64,000 nt of DNA from positions 248,001 to 312,000 of the forward strand of contig JACRMV010000001.1 in NCBI GenBank assembly GCA_016235025.1, in the 5' to 3' direction. Source of the DNA: Rhodocyclales bacterium. GTDB lineage: Bacteria; Pseudomonadota; Gammaproteobacteria; Burkholderiales; Rhodocyclaceae. The position numbers were made by a program, and so were the translations under genes. Positions 28,601 to 37,472 of this stretch are shown here, one piece after another. Every line of letters begins with the position of its first letter. Within the stretch, counting starts at the first letter, position 1. The notes under the pieces are model-generated. The model saw only the letters and a program-made list of their open reading frames with translations, was not told the origin of the DNA and did no database searches.

Positions 28601-29948
28601 CCTGATGTTCCTTGGGGCCTTTCTGGTTCTTCTGCCATTGGCATTCCGCAATGCATTTGTCGCCTACCTGATCTGGGGCTGGACAGGGTTGATCGCCATC
28701 GAGAATTACCTTTTTGGATTCATGATGCCAGTCAAGCTGAATTTCATATTCGCCTTGATTACCATGCTGATGATTTTGTTCAAAAAGGATACGGAACGCG
28801 GGGTGCTGGGCGCGAATGCTACCGTCGTTCTGTTAAGCCTGTTTTTCTTGCAGGGCAGCCTGTCCGCCGTGTTTGCCTATGACGGCAATCAGCTCAACTG
28901 GGAACTGTATGACCGGTTCTGGAAAGAACTGGTATTTGCCATGCTGATGCCGCTGGTGGTCGTCAAACGCTATCGAATCCACGCCTTTGTGCTGGTCATG
29001 TGCCTGGGTCTGGGGTTCCATGGACTCATCGACGGCCTGAAATTTTTCTCCAGCGGAGGATCGCATCTCGTTCGGGGATTCAAGAAGTTTGGCGACAACA
29101 ATCACTTTGCCGTCATGCTGGTGATGGCAGTGCCGTTGTTGCTTTACATGACAAGTTACTCAAAAAGCCGCTGGCTCAGACTGGCGGCTCTGGCTGTGGC
29201 CATCATAACCATCGCGGCTGTCATCGGTACGCGATCGCGGGGCGGGTTTGTCGCTATGGTAGCGGTGGGGTTATGGCTGGTACTGACCAGTAGAAAAAAA
29301 CTTCCGGCACTGACTGTTTTTGTGGCCGGTATCATCTTTGTCGTGGCTATCGCACCCGAGTCCTGGACGCAGCGCATGGAAACCATTCAGGAGGCGGAGC
29401 AGGACTCTTCGTTCATGTCCCGGGTAGAAGCCTGGCAGGTGAGCAGTGCCATCGCGCTACATAATCCGTTAACGGGCGGCGGTTTTCACGCCGTTGCAAC
29501 CCAGTCGGTGTGGGATCAGTTTCGGGGACAGAAAGGATTATTGGGGTTTATCGATAGCGGGCTGAACTCGGCGATTTTCCGCGCAGCGCACAGCGTATAT
29601 TTTGAAGTCATGGGCGACATGGGCTTTTCAGGGTTCATTATCTTCATGGCGCTGTTATTGAACGCGCTGAAATCCGGCGTCCAGATCAGCCGCTTGGCGC
29701 GGCAAGGCGGCCCTGAACTTGAGTGGGCGCTGGACCTTTCGCGGAGTCTGGCTTCCACGATTTTCGCATTCCTGGTCGGTGGCCTGACCGTCAGTATTGC
29801 CTATACCGAGTTTATCTACATGGCCGTGATGCTCATGGAAATTCTGAAGCGCGAGGTGCAGCGTGCTGTGAGCGAGAAAAAAGAACGCGACGAGATGCCG
29901 ACAGGTGACCCCGTCACTTTGGCGGCATTGGCGCCAGGGGGGCACTGA
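28593..29948 (+). CDS. Exosortase-A-associated O-glycosylation ligase/polymerase (Wzy_C-like)
   Basis: A 451-residue polytopic membrane protein (10 or more membrane segments) of the O-antigen ligase superfamily. RDLMFLGAFLVLLPLAFRNAFVA at the start, HGLIDGLKFFSSGGSHLVRGF, GDNNHFA and the periplasmic-loop GTRSRGG motif are typical of the PEP-CTERM-linked branch (TIGR03097). Work on the superfamily suggests polymerisation of, or glycan transfer from, lipid-linked intermediates at the periplasmic face. It starts at GTG 28593. Another ligase-like protein is encoded at 43790, so which one polymerises is open. Confidence 0.92.
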   Translation: MRDLMFLGAFLVLLPLAFRNAFVAYLIWGWTGLIAIENYLFGFMMPVKLNFIFALITMLMILFKKDTERGVLGANATVVLLSLFFLQGSLSAVFAYDGNQLNWELYDRFWKELVFAMLMPLVVVKRYRIHAFVLVMCLGLGFHGLIDGLKFFSSGGSHLVRGFKKFGDNNHFAVMLVMAVPLLLYMTSYSKSRWLRLAALAVAIITIAAVIGTRSRGGFVAMVAVGLWLVLTSRKKLPALTVFVAGIIFVVAIAPESWTQRMETIQEAEQDSSFMSRVEAWQVSSAIALHNPLTGGGFHAVATQSVWDQFRGQKGLLGFIDSGLNSAIFRAAHSVYFEVMGDMGFSGFIIFMALLLNALKSGVQISRLARQGGPELEWALDLSRSLASTIFAFLVGGLTVSIAYTEFIYMAVMLMEILKREVQRAVSEKKERDEMPTGDPVTLAALAPGGH

Positions 29949-30911
29949 ATGGATCTGCTGCGCGATGCGCTACGGGTGGCCGCACACGGCAAGCTTTCCG
30001 TGTTTTTGTTTCACAAGGTACCCCCTTGCGCCGATCCGCTGCTTTCCGGCGACCTGAGCGAAGCGCAGTTTGCCCGTCTGCTGGATTTCATCAAGGAAAC
30101 TTTCGCTGTACTACCGCTGGGCGATGCGGTTCAGCATTTGCAGGCCGACACGCTGCCACCGCTTAGCGCAGCGCTGACCTTCGACGATGGCTATCCTGAA
30201 TGGCGCCATGGCGCGGCGCGAATTCTCGAAGAAAAATCCCTGCCTGCCACATTTTTCATTACCACCGGCCAGTTTTCTGGCCATCCCATGTGGAACGAAC
30301 GACTGGCGCAGATTGTGCGCGCATGTACCGGGCCAGTGCTGGATACCACGGCCGTTCGTTTGCCTCCTTTGGCAATCCAGACGGCCAATGACAAAGCTGC
30401 CGCGATGAAGCAACTGGAGTTTCACTTCAAATATCTGCCGCCTGTTGTACGCGATGATTTTCTCGAACAACTCGAAGCGCAATCCGGCGTCTCCGCTGCG
30501 AGCGTTCCCGCGATGAGTGTGGATGACCTGATAGCCATCAGTAACCGCGGCTTCGAGATTGGCGCGCATACACTGGAGCATCCAATACTCGGCTTATGTG
30601 ATGTCGACCGCGCGCGCGATGAAATCGGCCAAACGCGTGAGGTGCTCGAAGGCATCATCAAGCGGCCGGTTACCTCGTTTGCCTATCCCAACGGACATCC
30701 GGGCGTCGACTTTTCTGCGCACCACATCCGGATGGTCAAGCAGGCGGGCTATCGTTATGCCGTCACCACGCAATGGGGCGTGGCAGATCACAAGACCTCG
30801 TCCTATCAGATTCCGCGCTTCACGCCCTGGGGCCCCTCGCGCACGAGTATGACGCTGCAACTGATGCGTAACTTCTATTCCAGACCCGAGCATTTGAAAG
30901 AGCTTGACTGA
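29949..30911 (+). CDS. Polysaccharide deacetylase family protein
   Basis: A 320-residue NodB-fold protein: LTFDDGY at about 76-82 supplies the catalytic and metal aspartates, GAHTLEHPIL the metal histidines, and FAYPNGHPGVDF the later conserved segment. It starts directly after the ligase stop codon. No signal peptide is apparent. Together with the next gene and the one at 20127 it makes three deacetylases in this operon, possibly acting on different sugars or different stages. Confidence 0.93.
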   Translation: MDLLRDALRVAAHGKLSVFLFHKVPPCADPLLSGDLSEAQFARLLDFIKETFAVLPLGDAVQHLQADTLPPLSAALTFDDGYPEWRHGAARILEEKSLPATFFITTGQFSGHPMWNERLAQIVRACTGPVLDTTAVRLPPLAIQTANDKAAAMKQLEFHFKYLPPVVRDDFLEQLEAQSGVSAASVPAMSVDDLIAISNRGFEIGAHTLEHPILGLCDVDRARDEIGQTREVLEGIIKRPVTSFAYPNGHPGVDFSAHHIRMVKQAGYRYAVTTQWGVADHKTSSYQIPRFTPWGPSRTSMTLQLMRNFYSRPEHLKELD

Positions 30912-31909
30912 TGGCCGCAGCAAAAACTGTTCTGCGCAAATTGCTGTATCGCATGGGTGTGTTGGGCTTGGCCCATCGCCTGCGCAATCGCGACACGCTC
31001 ACGGTCTTCATGTTTCACCGGGTGTTGCCCAAACACTCTGCCGAATATCAGACCGCTGAAAAGGAGTTCACGTTTTCTGTCGAGGGCTTTGGCCGCTGCC
31101 TCGATTTCATCCAGCGCCATTACCACGTCGTATCGCAAGCTGAAGTCACAGCGCACTTGAATGGCGAGCAACACCTGCCCCACTGTGCAGGGATGATCAC
31201 CTTTGATGACGGCTGGCGAGATACCTTGACCCATGCCTTGTCCGAACTCGAACAGCGCAACTTGCCTGCGGTTCTTTTCCTCGCCACAGAAGTCGTCGAT
31301 CTTCAGACCAACGACTGGTGGCAGGACGTGCTTGTCGAACTGCTTGAGCAAGAAGGCGGACTGTCGTCCATAAAGTCGGCGCTGGCGATACGGCAAATAC
31401 CTGGCGAAAGCCGAGCGGAAGAGTTGCGGCGCATCACGGCAACCTTAGGTGCGCTGGAGGAATCGCAGCGCCAGGCGATTTTGCAACCACGGGTTTCACG
31501 TTCATCGGGCGCACGGCAAATGTTGACGCGTGCCGATCTCGAATTGCTGCGCCCGTCGATAACCCTGGCCGGCCACGGCCACAGCCACGCACCACTCTCG
31601 CATCATCCCCGCGCTGGCGACGATCTGGCCGCTTGCCGGACGCAACTGCACGCCATGGGTGGCGAGGATACGGTGCTGTCCTTCCCGCATGGCGCTTATA
31701 ACGCAGCCACGCTGCAACAAGCGCATTCGGCGGGGTTTCGCGTTTGTTATTCCAGCGATCCGATACTGGTGAACACCTCCCGCACCAGATCGACCCAGAC
31801 TCCGCTGGGACGCATTCATATTCCTGAAAATGAATGGACGTGTGGTGCGAAAGGCATCGCGGATGAGAAACTGGCGATGTTTCTGTTTTTTCGCCCGATT
31901 GAGAAATGA
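30911..31909 (+). CDS. Polysaccharide deacetylase family protein
   Basis: A 332-residue NodB-fold protein: MITFDDGWRDT carries the catalytic aspartates, GHGHSHAPLSHH the metal histidines, and VLSFPHGAYN the third motif. It overlaps the preceding gene as TGATG and the next as ATGA. It is distinct in sequence from its upstream neighbour, so the pair is not a recent duplication. Repeat copy 6 lies in it, encoding IKSALAIR in the region between the second helix pair and the histidine motif. Confidence 0.92.
   Translation: MAAAKTVLRKLLYRMGVLGLAHRLRNRDTLTVFMFHRVLPKHSAEYQTAEKEFTFSVEGFGRCLDFIQRHYHVVSQAEVTAHLNGEQHLPHCAGMITFDDGWRDTLTHALSELEQRNLPAVLFLATEVVDLQTNDWWQDVLVELLEQEGGLSSIKSALAIRQIPGESRAEELRRITATLGALEESQRQAILQPRVSRSSGARQMLTRADLELLRPSITLAGHGHSHAPLSHHPRAGDDLAACRTQLHAMGGEDTVLSFPHGAYNAATLQQAHSAGFRVCYSSDPILVNTSRTRSTQTPLGRIHIPENEWTCGAKGIADEKLAMFLFFRPIEK
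31370..31394 (-). repeat. 25-bp dispersed repeat, copy 6
   Basis: Minus-strand reading GCCGT-ATCG-CCAGCGCCGACTTTAT, one mismatch, inside the deacetylase at 30911. Confidence 0.85.
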
Positions 31910-32961
31910 AGTCGCTCATTATCGGGGAGAACCTTTTCATCCGGCGCACGGACGAGCTTACGGAAGAAGAAGCCGCTGCCTGGGATGCGCTGTTGTTGCA
32001 GGATGATTTGCGACGTGCCTTCATGAGCCGGCACTACATCCGTACTGTGGCCGAAACCGGTGGCGATGTGGTGGTGCTGATCCTCTACGACGGTCGAGTC
32101 CCATGCGGCTTCCTGCCGCTGCAAAAAGCCGCTGGCATGCGCGGAGCTGCTGGAGTTTATGAGCCTGTAGGTGACGTGATGGCCGATTATTTCGGCATCG
32201 TGGCGAGCAATGGCCTGACGATAAATATCGCGCAGCTTTTAGCCGCAACGCGGGGCAGGGTGAATGCGGTATTTTTTTCGCATCTGGATGAAACGCAGGC
32301 GCGCTTTGGCTTGAGCGGAACGGAAACGAGAGCGGGGCTGCGCACATGGCTTGGCACTCCTGCAGGTGATTACTGGATCAATTTAAGAAAGTCCGACAAG
32401 AAACTGGTTTACGACACCGAGCGTCGCGAAAAGAAGCTGATCAATGAAGTCGGCCCCGTGACATTCGAGTGGTCCTCGCAAAATCCGGCGCATGACATGG
32501 CCTGGCTGATTGAATCAAAAAAGACGCAATACACGCGCACTGGCAAGGCTCAGGCTCCATTGTTTGATAGCCAGAATGTGGACTTGCTGAATCGGCTATT
32601 GCGGTCACAGGAAAAAGACTGCCAGGGCGTTTTATCAATCCTGCGCTGTGGCGAAGAAATCATTGCAGTGCACTTCGGCTTGCGTTGCCACGACATGCTG
32701 CACGTCTGGTTCCCGGTTTACAACCCGAAGTATTCCAGCTACTCGCCAGGGCGGATTTTGTTCAAGCATCTTTTCCTGGCGGCGGCCGCTGAAGGTATTC
32801 AGGTGTTTGATCGCGGTGAAGGCGATACCCAGGCCAAGCGCGATTTCGCGAACGAAACACACACCTTTTCCCGTGGCTTATGGCATGTTCCAGGGTGGCG
32901 TGGTTTGTTTGCTCGCGGCGTGCTCAGCGCCTCCTGGCGAATGAATCGATGGCTTGGTTAG
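31906..32961 (+). CDS. GNAT/CelD-BcsL-like acetyltransferase
   Basis: A 351-residue protein with the acetyltransferase-6 (FemAB-like, PF13480-type) pattern: NLRKSDKKLVYDTERREKKL, then IAVHFGLRCHDMLHVWFPVYNPKYSSYSPG, and FDRGEGDTQAKRDFAN. Members of this group acylate exopolysaccharides or cellulose. It has no signal peptide. It overlaps the preceding deacetylase by four bases, consistent with a deacetylate/acylate module. Confidence 0.88.
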   Translation: MKSLIIGENLFIRRTDELTEEEAAAWDALLLQDDLRRAFMSRHYIRTVAETGGDVVVLILYDGRVPCGFLPLQKAAGMRGAAGVYEPVGDVMADYFGIVASNGLTINIAQLLAATRGRVNAVFFSHLDETQARFGLSGTETRAGLRTWLGTPAGDYWINLRKSDKKLVYDTERREKKLINEVGPVTFEWSSQNPAHDMAWLIESKKTQYTRTGKAQAPLFDSQNVDLLNRLLRSQEKDCQGVLSILRCGEEIIAVHFGLRCHDMLHVWFPVYNPKYSSYSPGRILFKHLFLAAAAEGIQVFDRGEGDTQAKRDFANETHTFSRGLWHVPGWRGLFARGVLSASWRMNRWLG

Positions 32962-32999
32962 CCGGCCCATCATCCGTCATACCGCCCTCGACAGGCGTT

Positions 33000-34124
33000 A
33001 TGCCAGGCGATTCAACGCAGCAGACGGGCCTTGCGGATAAACGCTACCCGTGGATAGACACCCTGCGCGGCATCGCCATTTTGATGGTGATCGCAGTGCA
33101 CGCGAGCCACGGGTTGAAAGGCAGCGAATCATTGCTCAAGACGATATTCGGTTTCGGCGGGTATGGCGTGCAGTTGTTCTTCGTCGCTTCCGCCATGACG
33201 CTGTGCATGTCGCTGGAAAATAATTACGGTAAACCTCGTTGGCTGATGAAATACGCCATTCGGAGATACTTCCGGATCGCGCCGATGTATTACGTCGGCA
33301 TCGTGCTGTATTTTTTCTGGTCTTTTGCAAAAAACCAGGTCCAGCATGGATTGATTGGCCCGCTGCCGCAATACACAGTGGCCAATGTGCTGGCCAATAT
33401 CTTTTTCATTCACGGATTTTTTCCTGCGGCGTACAACGATATTGTTCCCGGCGGCTGGTCAATTGGGACGGAGATGGTGTTTTATGTGCTCTTCCCCTTG
33501 CTGTTTTTGTTATATCGAAATCTCAAGCGACCGTTGCTGCTGAGCGGACTCCTTATTGCAGGCTGTTATTTGACTGTTTCCCTGGTTCAGTGGCAGTTGG
33601 GACAATCAACAGCAAACAGCGATTTTCTTTATTTCAATATTGCCAATCAACTGCAAGTGTTCATCATCGGCATGCTCGGTTTCTATTACTTGCCAGTCGT
33701 TTCCAGATTGCCGCCCGTGGTTTTGTGCCTGTTAATTCTTCTCTTTGGCGTGCTCGGATATGGCGTCTGGGCGCAGCCAATTCACAACGCCCGTTTCCTT
33801 GCGCTGGCGGCTTATGCGTGTGCGTTTGTCAGTCTTGCCGCGCTGGCAGCAGCGATGCGATTCAAAGGGACATGGCTCGGCGAAATTGGCCGACGATCAT
33901 TCTCGATGTACGTCATGCACTTCCTGTTCATGAACTTGATTGATTACGGCTTCAATCAAGGAAGTGGATTATTGACGGACTTTCCCAATCTGAAGGCGCT
34001 GGTGCACCTTGGAGTTGCTGTCTTGGCCACATACTGGATTGCGGGATTCACCAAGCGGTTGGTCGAAGATCCCTGTATTCAATTCGGGGCGCGCTTGATG
34101 AAACTACGGAGTGGCGCACAATAG
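33000..34124 (+). CDS. Acyltransferase 3 family membrane protein
   Basis: A 374-residue integral membrane acyltransferase of the OafA/YrhL type that O-acylates extracellular glycans. The signature WIDTLRGIAILMVIAVHASHG starts about 19 residues in, followed by roughly ten membrane segments (FGGYGVQLFFVASAMTLCMS, GGWSIGTEMVFYVLFPLLFLL). It is the last gene of the plus-strand operon and stops five bases before the convergent gene. An earlier ATG at 32949 overlapping the previous gene by 13 bases is also possible; neither start has a strong ribosome-binding site. Confidence 0.9.
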   Translation: MPGDSTQQTGLADKRYPWIDTLRGIAILMVIAVHASHGLKGSESLLKTIFGFGGYGVQLFFVASAMTLCMSLENNYGKPRWLMKYAIRRYFRIAPMYYVGIVLYFFWSFAKNQVQHGLIGPLPQYTVANVLANIFFIHGFFPAAYNDIVPGGWSIGTEMVFYVLFPLLFLLYRNLKRPLLLSGLLIAGCYLTVSLVQWQLGQSTANSDFLYFNIANQLQVFIIGMLGFYYLPVVSRLPPVVLCLLILLFGVLGYGVWAQPIHNARFLALAAYACAFVSLAALAAAMRFKGTWLGEIGRRSFSMYVMHFLFMNLIDYGFNQGSGLLTDFPNLKALVHLGVAVLATYWIAGFTKRLVEDPCIQFGARLMKLRSGAQ

Positions 34125-34129
34125 CCTGA

Positions 34130-35233
34130 TCATACCTTTTCGTCACGCAGGATCAGATCGGTGGCAACCGCTGGCGCCTGGGCCCACATGAACGAGCCGA
34201 AGACGGTGCTGTAGTCGCCCATGCCGGCGGCTTCGCCGGAACACTGGCCAACCCAGCCCTGGTTGTCGGTGGCCGCATTAAGCGCCGCGCGGGCGCGTGA
34301 GCGCATGGCGGGGATGAATTCCCGTTCGGCAAAACCGGCCTGCTGCCAGCGCGCCAGCGCATAGGCAATCAACGCGGTGACTGAACTATCCGGCGGCGCA
34401 GTGGGCAAATCCAGCCGCCACGGCCAGTGCCCGTCGTCACGCTGGCAGGCCGCCAGTTTTTCCAGCAGGCGCTCGCCACGCGCCAACCACAGGGATTTTT
34501 CTTCGCCCTCGGGCAGTTCGCATACGGTGTCGACAATGCCGAGCAACAGCCAGCCGATACCTCGCCCCCAGCCAGCCATGCCGATGGGTGCAAGGGTTTT
34601 AACGTTAAATGCGTGATATACCCATCCGTCATCTGCCTGTCCATGTCGCCACATGGCTTCCAGCTGCCGGGTGGCGATGTTGGCGTAGCGTGACTCCGTC
34701 GTCAAACGTGAAAGACGGGCAAGAAAGGGACATAAAAAAGCCAGCGTATCGACCAGCACCCAATTCTTGCCCGCTGTATAGGGGATGCAGCCGATCTCGA
34801 CGCCCGGCAAGCGGGCGAACGCTTCGCCCTGCTCCCTGGCATAGGTCAGGTAACGTGTGTTTTGAGTCAGTTCGAATAATCTCAGTGCGGCGTAACCCAG
34901 CCCGCCACGCTCGATGGCTACGCCCTCGAGCGTGGAATGCCCTTGTGCGTCAATCAGTCCGCGAAAGCATTTTTCTATCCACGCGCATTCCTGCCTTGCC
35001 TGATCGGTGGTGGCGTTAAGCGTCAGGAAGGCCAGCCCGAGCGGCCAGGCTAGCGCTCCCGGGGGGCGGCCAAGCTTGTGGTAACCCAGCCGTGACAAGC
35101 GCCAGCCGGTGTTCGCCAACACTGTGCGCATTGCATGAGAGCGCGCGCCCAGCCACCAGGCGTAGCGTTGCGCGGTGGCGACCATGCGGTCATGGCGCAA
35201 CTGGCTTGGTGGCGTGTTTTGATGGGGGGGCAT
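34130..35233 (-). CDS. GH88/GH105-like glycoside hydrolase
   Basis: A 367-residue alpha/alpha-barrel protein resembling unsaturated glucuronyl and rhamnogalacturonyl hydrolases (QLEAMWRHGQADDGWVYHAF; GWGRGIGWLLLGIVDTVCELPEG; DDGHWPWRLDLP). Those enzymes remove unsaturated uronic acids left by polysaccharide lyases. There is no obvious signal peptide, so a cytoplasmic role is likely if the N-terminus is right. The family assignment is from motif memory. Its place next to the polymer operon suggests turnover or editing of a uronic-acid-containing polymer. Confidence 0.75.
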   Translation of the reverse strand: MPPHQNTPPSQLRHDRMVATAQRYAWWLGARSHAMRTVLANTGWRLSRLGYHKLGRPPGALAWPLGLAFLTLNATTDQARQECAWIEKCFRGLIDAQGHSTLEGVAIERGGLGYAALRLFELTQNTRYLTYAREQGEAFARLPGVEIGCIPYTAGKNWVLVDTLAFLCPFLARLSRLTTESRYANIATRQLEAMWRHGQADDGWVYHAFNVKTLAPIGMAGWGRGIGWLLLGIVDTVCELPEGEEKSLWLARGERLLEKLAACQRDDGHWPWRLDLPTAPPDSSVTALIAYALARWQQAGFAEREFIPAMRSRARAALNAATDNQGWVGQCSGEAAGMGDYSTVFGSFMWAQAPAVATDLILRDEKV

Positions 35234-35244
35234 CGTCAGCGGCC

Positions 35245-36201
35245 TTAAGCAGATGGGTGCGGCTTTAATGAGAGCAGGGCTTGCCGGAACGGCGTCAGGG
35301 CAATATAGGCGGCCGAGCGGAGCGGCAGAATTCCGCCCTTTAGCGCGCGCAGAAAAGCCCGCCGCGCTACCGTCGGCGAGCCTTCCCAGAAGTGGTTGTA
35401 GCCGTGGGTGAATTCACTTTCCGCCAGCCGTTTTTCAAATTCGTCCCGGGGCAGACCGGTACCATCCGGGTTGGTCAGACCCCAGCGGCCGACCGCGATT
35501 TTCAGCAAATCGGTGAGATGGTTTTCCGGGTCCAGCCGCCGCATGGCGCTGGCTTCGTGGATGCGATACAGCGCCACCGGCCCGTCCAGCGCATGCATGG
35601 GATAAATGCGCGAGACCTTCAGCCAGAACAGATAATCTTCGCCAATCCGCATCGAGGCATCGAAGCCACCCAGTTTCTCAAACACTTCGCGGCGTATCAC
35701 GGCGGTATTCATGCCCACCAGCAGGCCATCGAGCAGGCGGGTATACAGCCAGCCGGAGCGTTCCGCCTCGCAGCGGGTGAGGGCGCTGCAATCCTGCACC
35801 AGGCTTGTCGCATCCGGAAAGCCGCCGTCGGCTGCACGCGTCCATTTGATGAAGCCGCCAAACACGCAACCGACTTCAGGGTGGCCTTCAAAATAACGAA
35901 TCTGCGCCACGAGCTTGCCGGGGAACCAGACATCATCCGCATCAAGAAAAGCGAAAAATTGTCCACGGGCGAGCTTCATGCCGGTGTTTCTGGCGGTGGA
36001 AACGCCACTGCCTTCAAGGCGGTGAACCTGAATCCGCGAGTCCAGCTGGGTGAGTGTCTGGTAATCAAAGTCATCCGAGCCATCATCAATTACAAGGATT
36101 TCCAGGTCGCTGAAGCTTTGAGTGCACACGCTGGCCAATGCCTCGTGGATGAATTCACGTCCATTGCGCACGGGGATGATGACGGAAACGACGGGCGTCA
36201 T
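35245..36201 (-). CDS. Glycosyltransferase family 2
   Basis: A 318-residue GT-A enzyme: VSVIIPVRNGREFIHEAL, ILVIDDGSDD (nucleotide binding) and FFAFLDADDVW (DxD metal motif), then GEDYLFWLKVSR. The start overlaps the stop of the pyruvyl transferase gene (ATGA at 36198-36201), so the two are coupled. No membrane segments, so it works at the cytoplasmic face. Confidence 0.93.
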   Translation of the reverse strand: MTPVVSVIIPVRNGREFIHEALASVCTQSFSDLEILVIDDGSDDFDYQTLTQLDSRIQVHRLEGSGVSTARNTGMKLARGQFFAFLDADDVWFPGKLVAQIRYFEGHPEVGCVFGGFIKWTRAADGGFPDATSLVQDCSALTRCEAERSGWLYTRLLDGLLVGMNTAVIRREVFEKLGGFDASMRIGEDYLFWLKVSRIYPMHALDGPVALYRIHEASAMRRLDPENHLTDLLKIAVGRWGLTNPDGTGLPRDEFEKRLAESEFTHGYNHFWEGSPTVARRAFLRALKGGILPLRSAAYIALTPFRQALLSLKPHPSA

Positions 36202-37472
36202 GGCACCATGAGCTGGTTGTTGAGGAAGCTTGACGTTTCGATTTCAAGCTCCTGGCGCCGTGCCGCGATGTGGGTTCGTACCGGCGCCGGATTGGCCAGC
36301 AAATCCATCGCGCGGGCATACAGCGCATCCGGGTCGAAATCGATTGCCGAAAGACAGTGTTCCGGCAGGCCCATCAGATCGAAAAATCCATGATGCTTGA
36401 TGTCATACGCCAGCGCAAGGCACGGTGTGCCGGCGCCGGTGGCGAGGATGCAGGAATGCAGCATGCCGCCGATGTGCAGGTCGAGTTTTGCGTATTCCTG
36501 TGCCAATGTCGCCGTATCGCCAGCGCAGACTTTTTGAATGTTCACGCCGTGCTGGGCGAGAAGCATGGGCAGGATGTTTTCGGTGCCGTAGTGGACAAAA
36601 TAGCGGAATGTAGCCCCTGTTTTTTCCTGCAGGCGGAGTAATACGGCACAGTAGGATGCCAGGTTTTTATTGAGCAGCGCGTTCGAGTTTTTGCCATGAA
36701 ACGAGAAATTGACGCCGATGACCGGCGGGGTGTTCGCCGGACAGATGTCCGCAGGCGGCTGCTCAATTCGTATGGCATGATAAAAGTGCAAGGCAGGATC
36801 GCCAATCAGGTGGATGGGTTTCGATGTCAAGGGCGCCAGCGCGGATTGTGTCGTCGCATCGCGCACCGAGACGGCCTGCGCATAATCCAGCAGTTGGGAG
36901 ACCAATGCCGCATCCTCCGGATGCAGGCAGACAGGCGTATCTAAATCTGTGTGCGAGGGCCTGTTCAAACCCACACCGAAGAAAAAAGCAGGGATTTGCT
37001 GATCCAGCAACCATTCGAAGTCGTCTTTTATGCGTTCTGCAAGCCGTCCATTAGGGGTGGTATAAAAATATCCGCTGCCACTAAAAATGAGCGCAGTCTT
37101 TTGACGATCTTTATTCTTGGCTGAATATTTATCGAGTTCTCCCCAGTTGATGCCAAGGATCTCGGCCTCCGGCAGCAATTTCCGGACAAGTGCCGCAGTG
37201 GCCTGGGTAATTGCTACGTCTCCCCTATTGATGGCGTCCCGCCCCTCGTAGTTACGATAGTCGAGACGCGAGAGATCGCCGTGACGAAAGCGGGCGGCAT
37301 CACGGTAGCCATGTACTTTACGGCGCGCAGCGAAGCGCACCCGTTCCCTTATCGATAAGGGCGGGCGGGGGGCGGCTTCGGCGCCGTAGAGGATAATTTT
37401 TGGGGCAACCACGGTGAGTACTTTGCTTTCCTGGTGACTTTCAATGCTTGAGCTTCGAGGCAATGTTCTCAT
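36198..37472 (-). CDS. Polysaccharide pyruvyl transferase family protein
   Basis: A 424-residue protein of the CsaB/WcaK family, which adds pyruvate ketals to sugars: NRGDVAITQA near residue 83, GINWGELDKY, a central FFFGVGLNRP, and a C-terminal GGMLHSCILATGAGTPCLALAYDIKHHGF. The reading overlaps the upstream glycosyltransferase by 32 bases; a GTG at 37412 (residue 21) is an alternative start that removes the overlap. Repeat copy 7 lies inside and encodes QKVCAGDTATL. Confidence 0.87.
   Translation of the reverse strand: MRTLPRSSSIESHQESKVLTVVAPKIILYGAEAAPRPPLSIRERVRFAARRKVHGYRDAARFRHGDLSRLDYRNYEGRDAINRGDVAITQATAALVRKLLPEAEILGINWGELDKYSAKNKDRQKTALIFSGSGYFYTTPNGRLAERIKDDFEWLLDQQIPAFFFGVGLNRPSHTDLDTPVCLHPEDAALVSQLLDYAQAVSVRDATTQSALAPLTSKPIHLIGDPALHFYHAIRIEQPPADICPANTPPVIGVNFSFHGKNSNALLNKNLASYCAVLLRLQEKTGATFRYFVHYGTENILPMLLAQHGVNIQKVCAGDTATLAQEYAKLDLHIGGMLHSCILATGAGTPCLALAYDIKHHGFFDLMGLPEHCLSAIDFDPDALYARAMDLLANPAPVRTHIAARRQELEIETSSFLNNQLMVP
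36511..36535 (+). repeat. 25-bp dispersed repeat, copy 7
   Basis: GCCGT-ATCG-CCAGCGCAGACTTTTT, one mismatch, antisense to the pyruvyl transferase gene. Confidence 0.85.
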
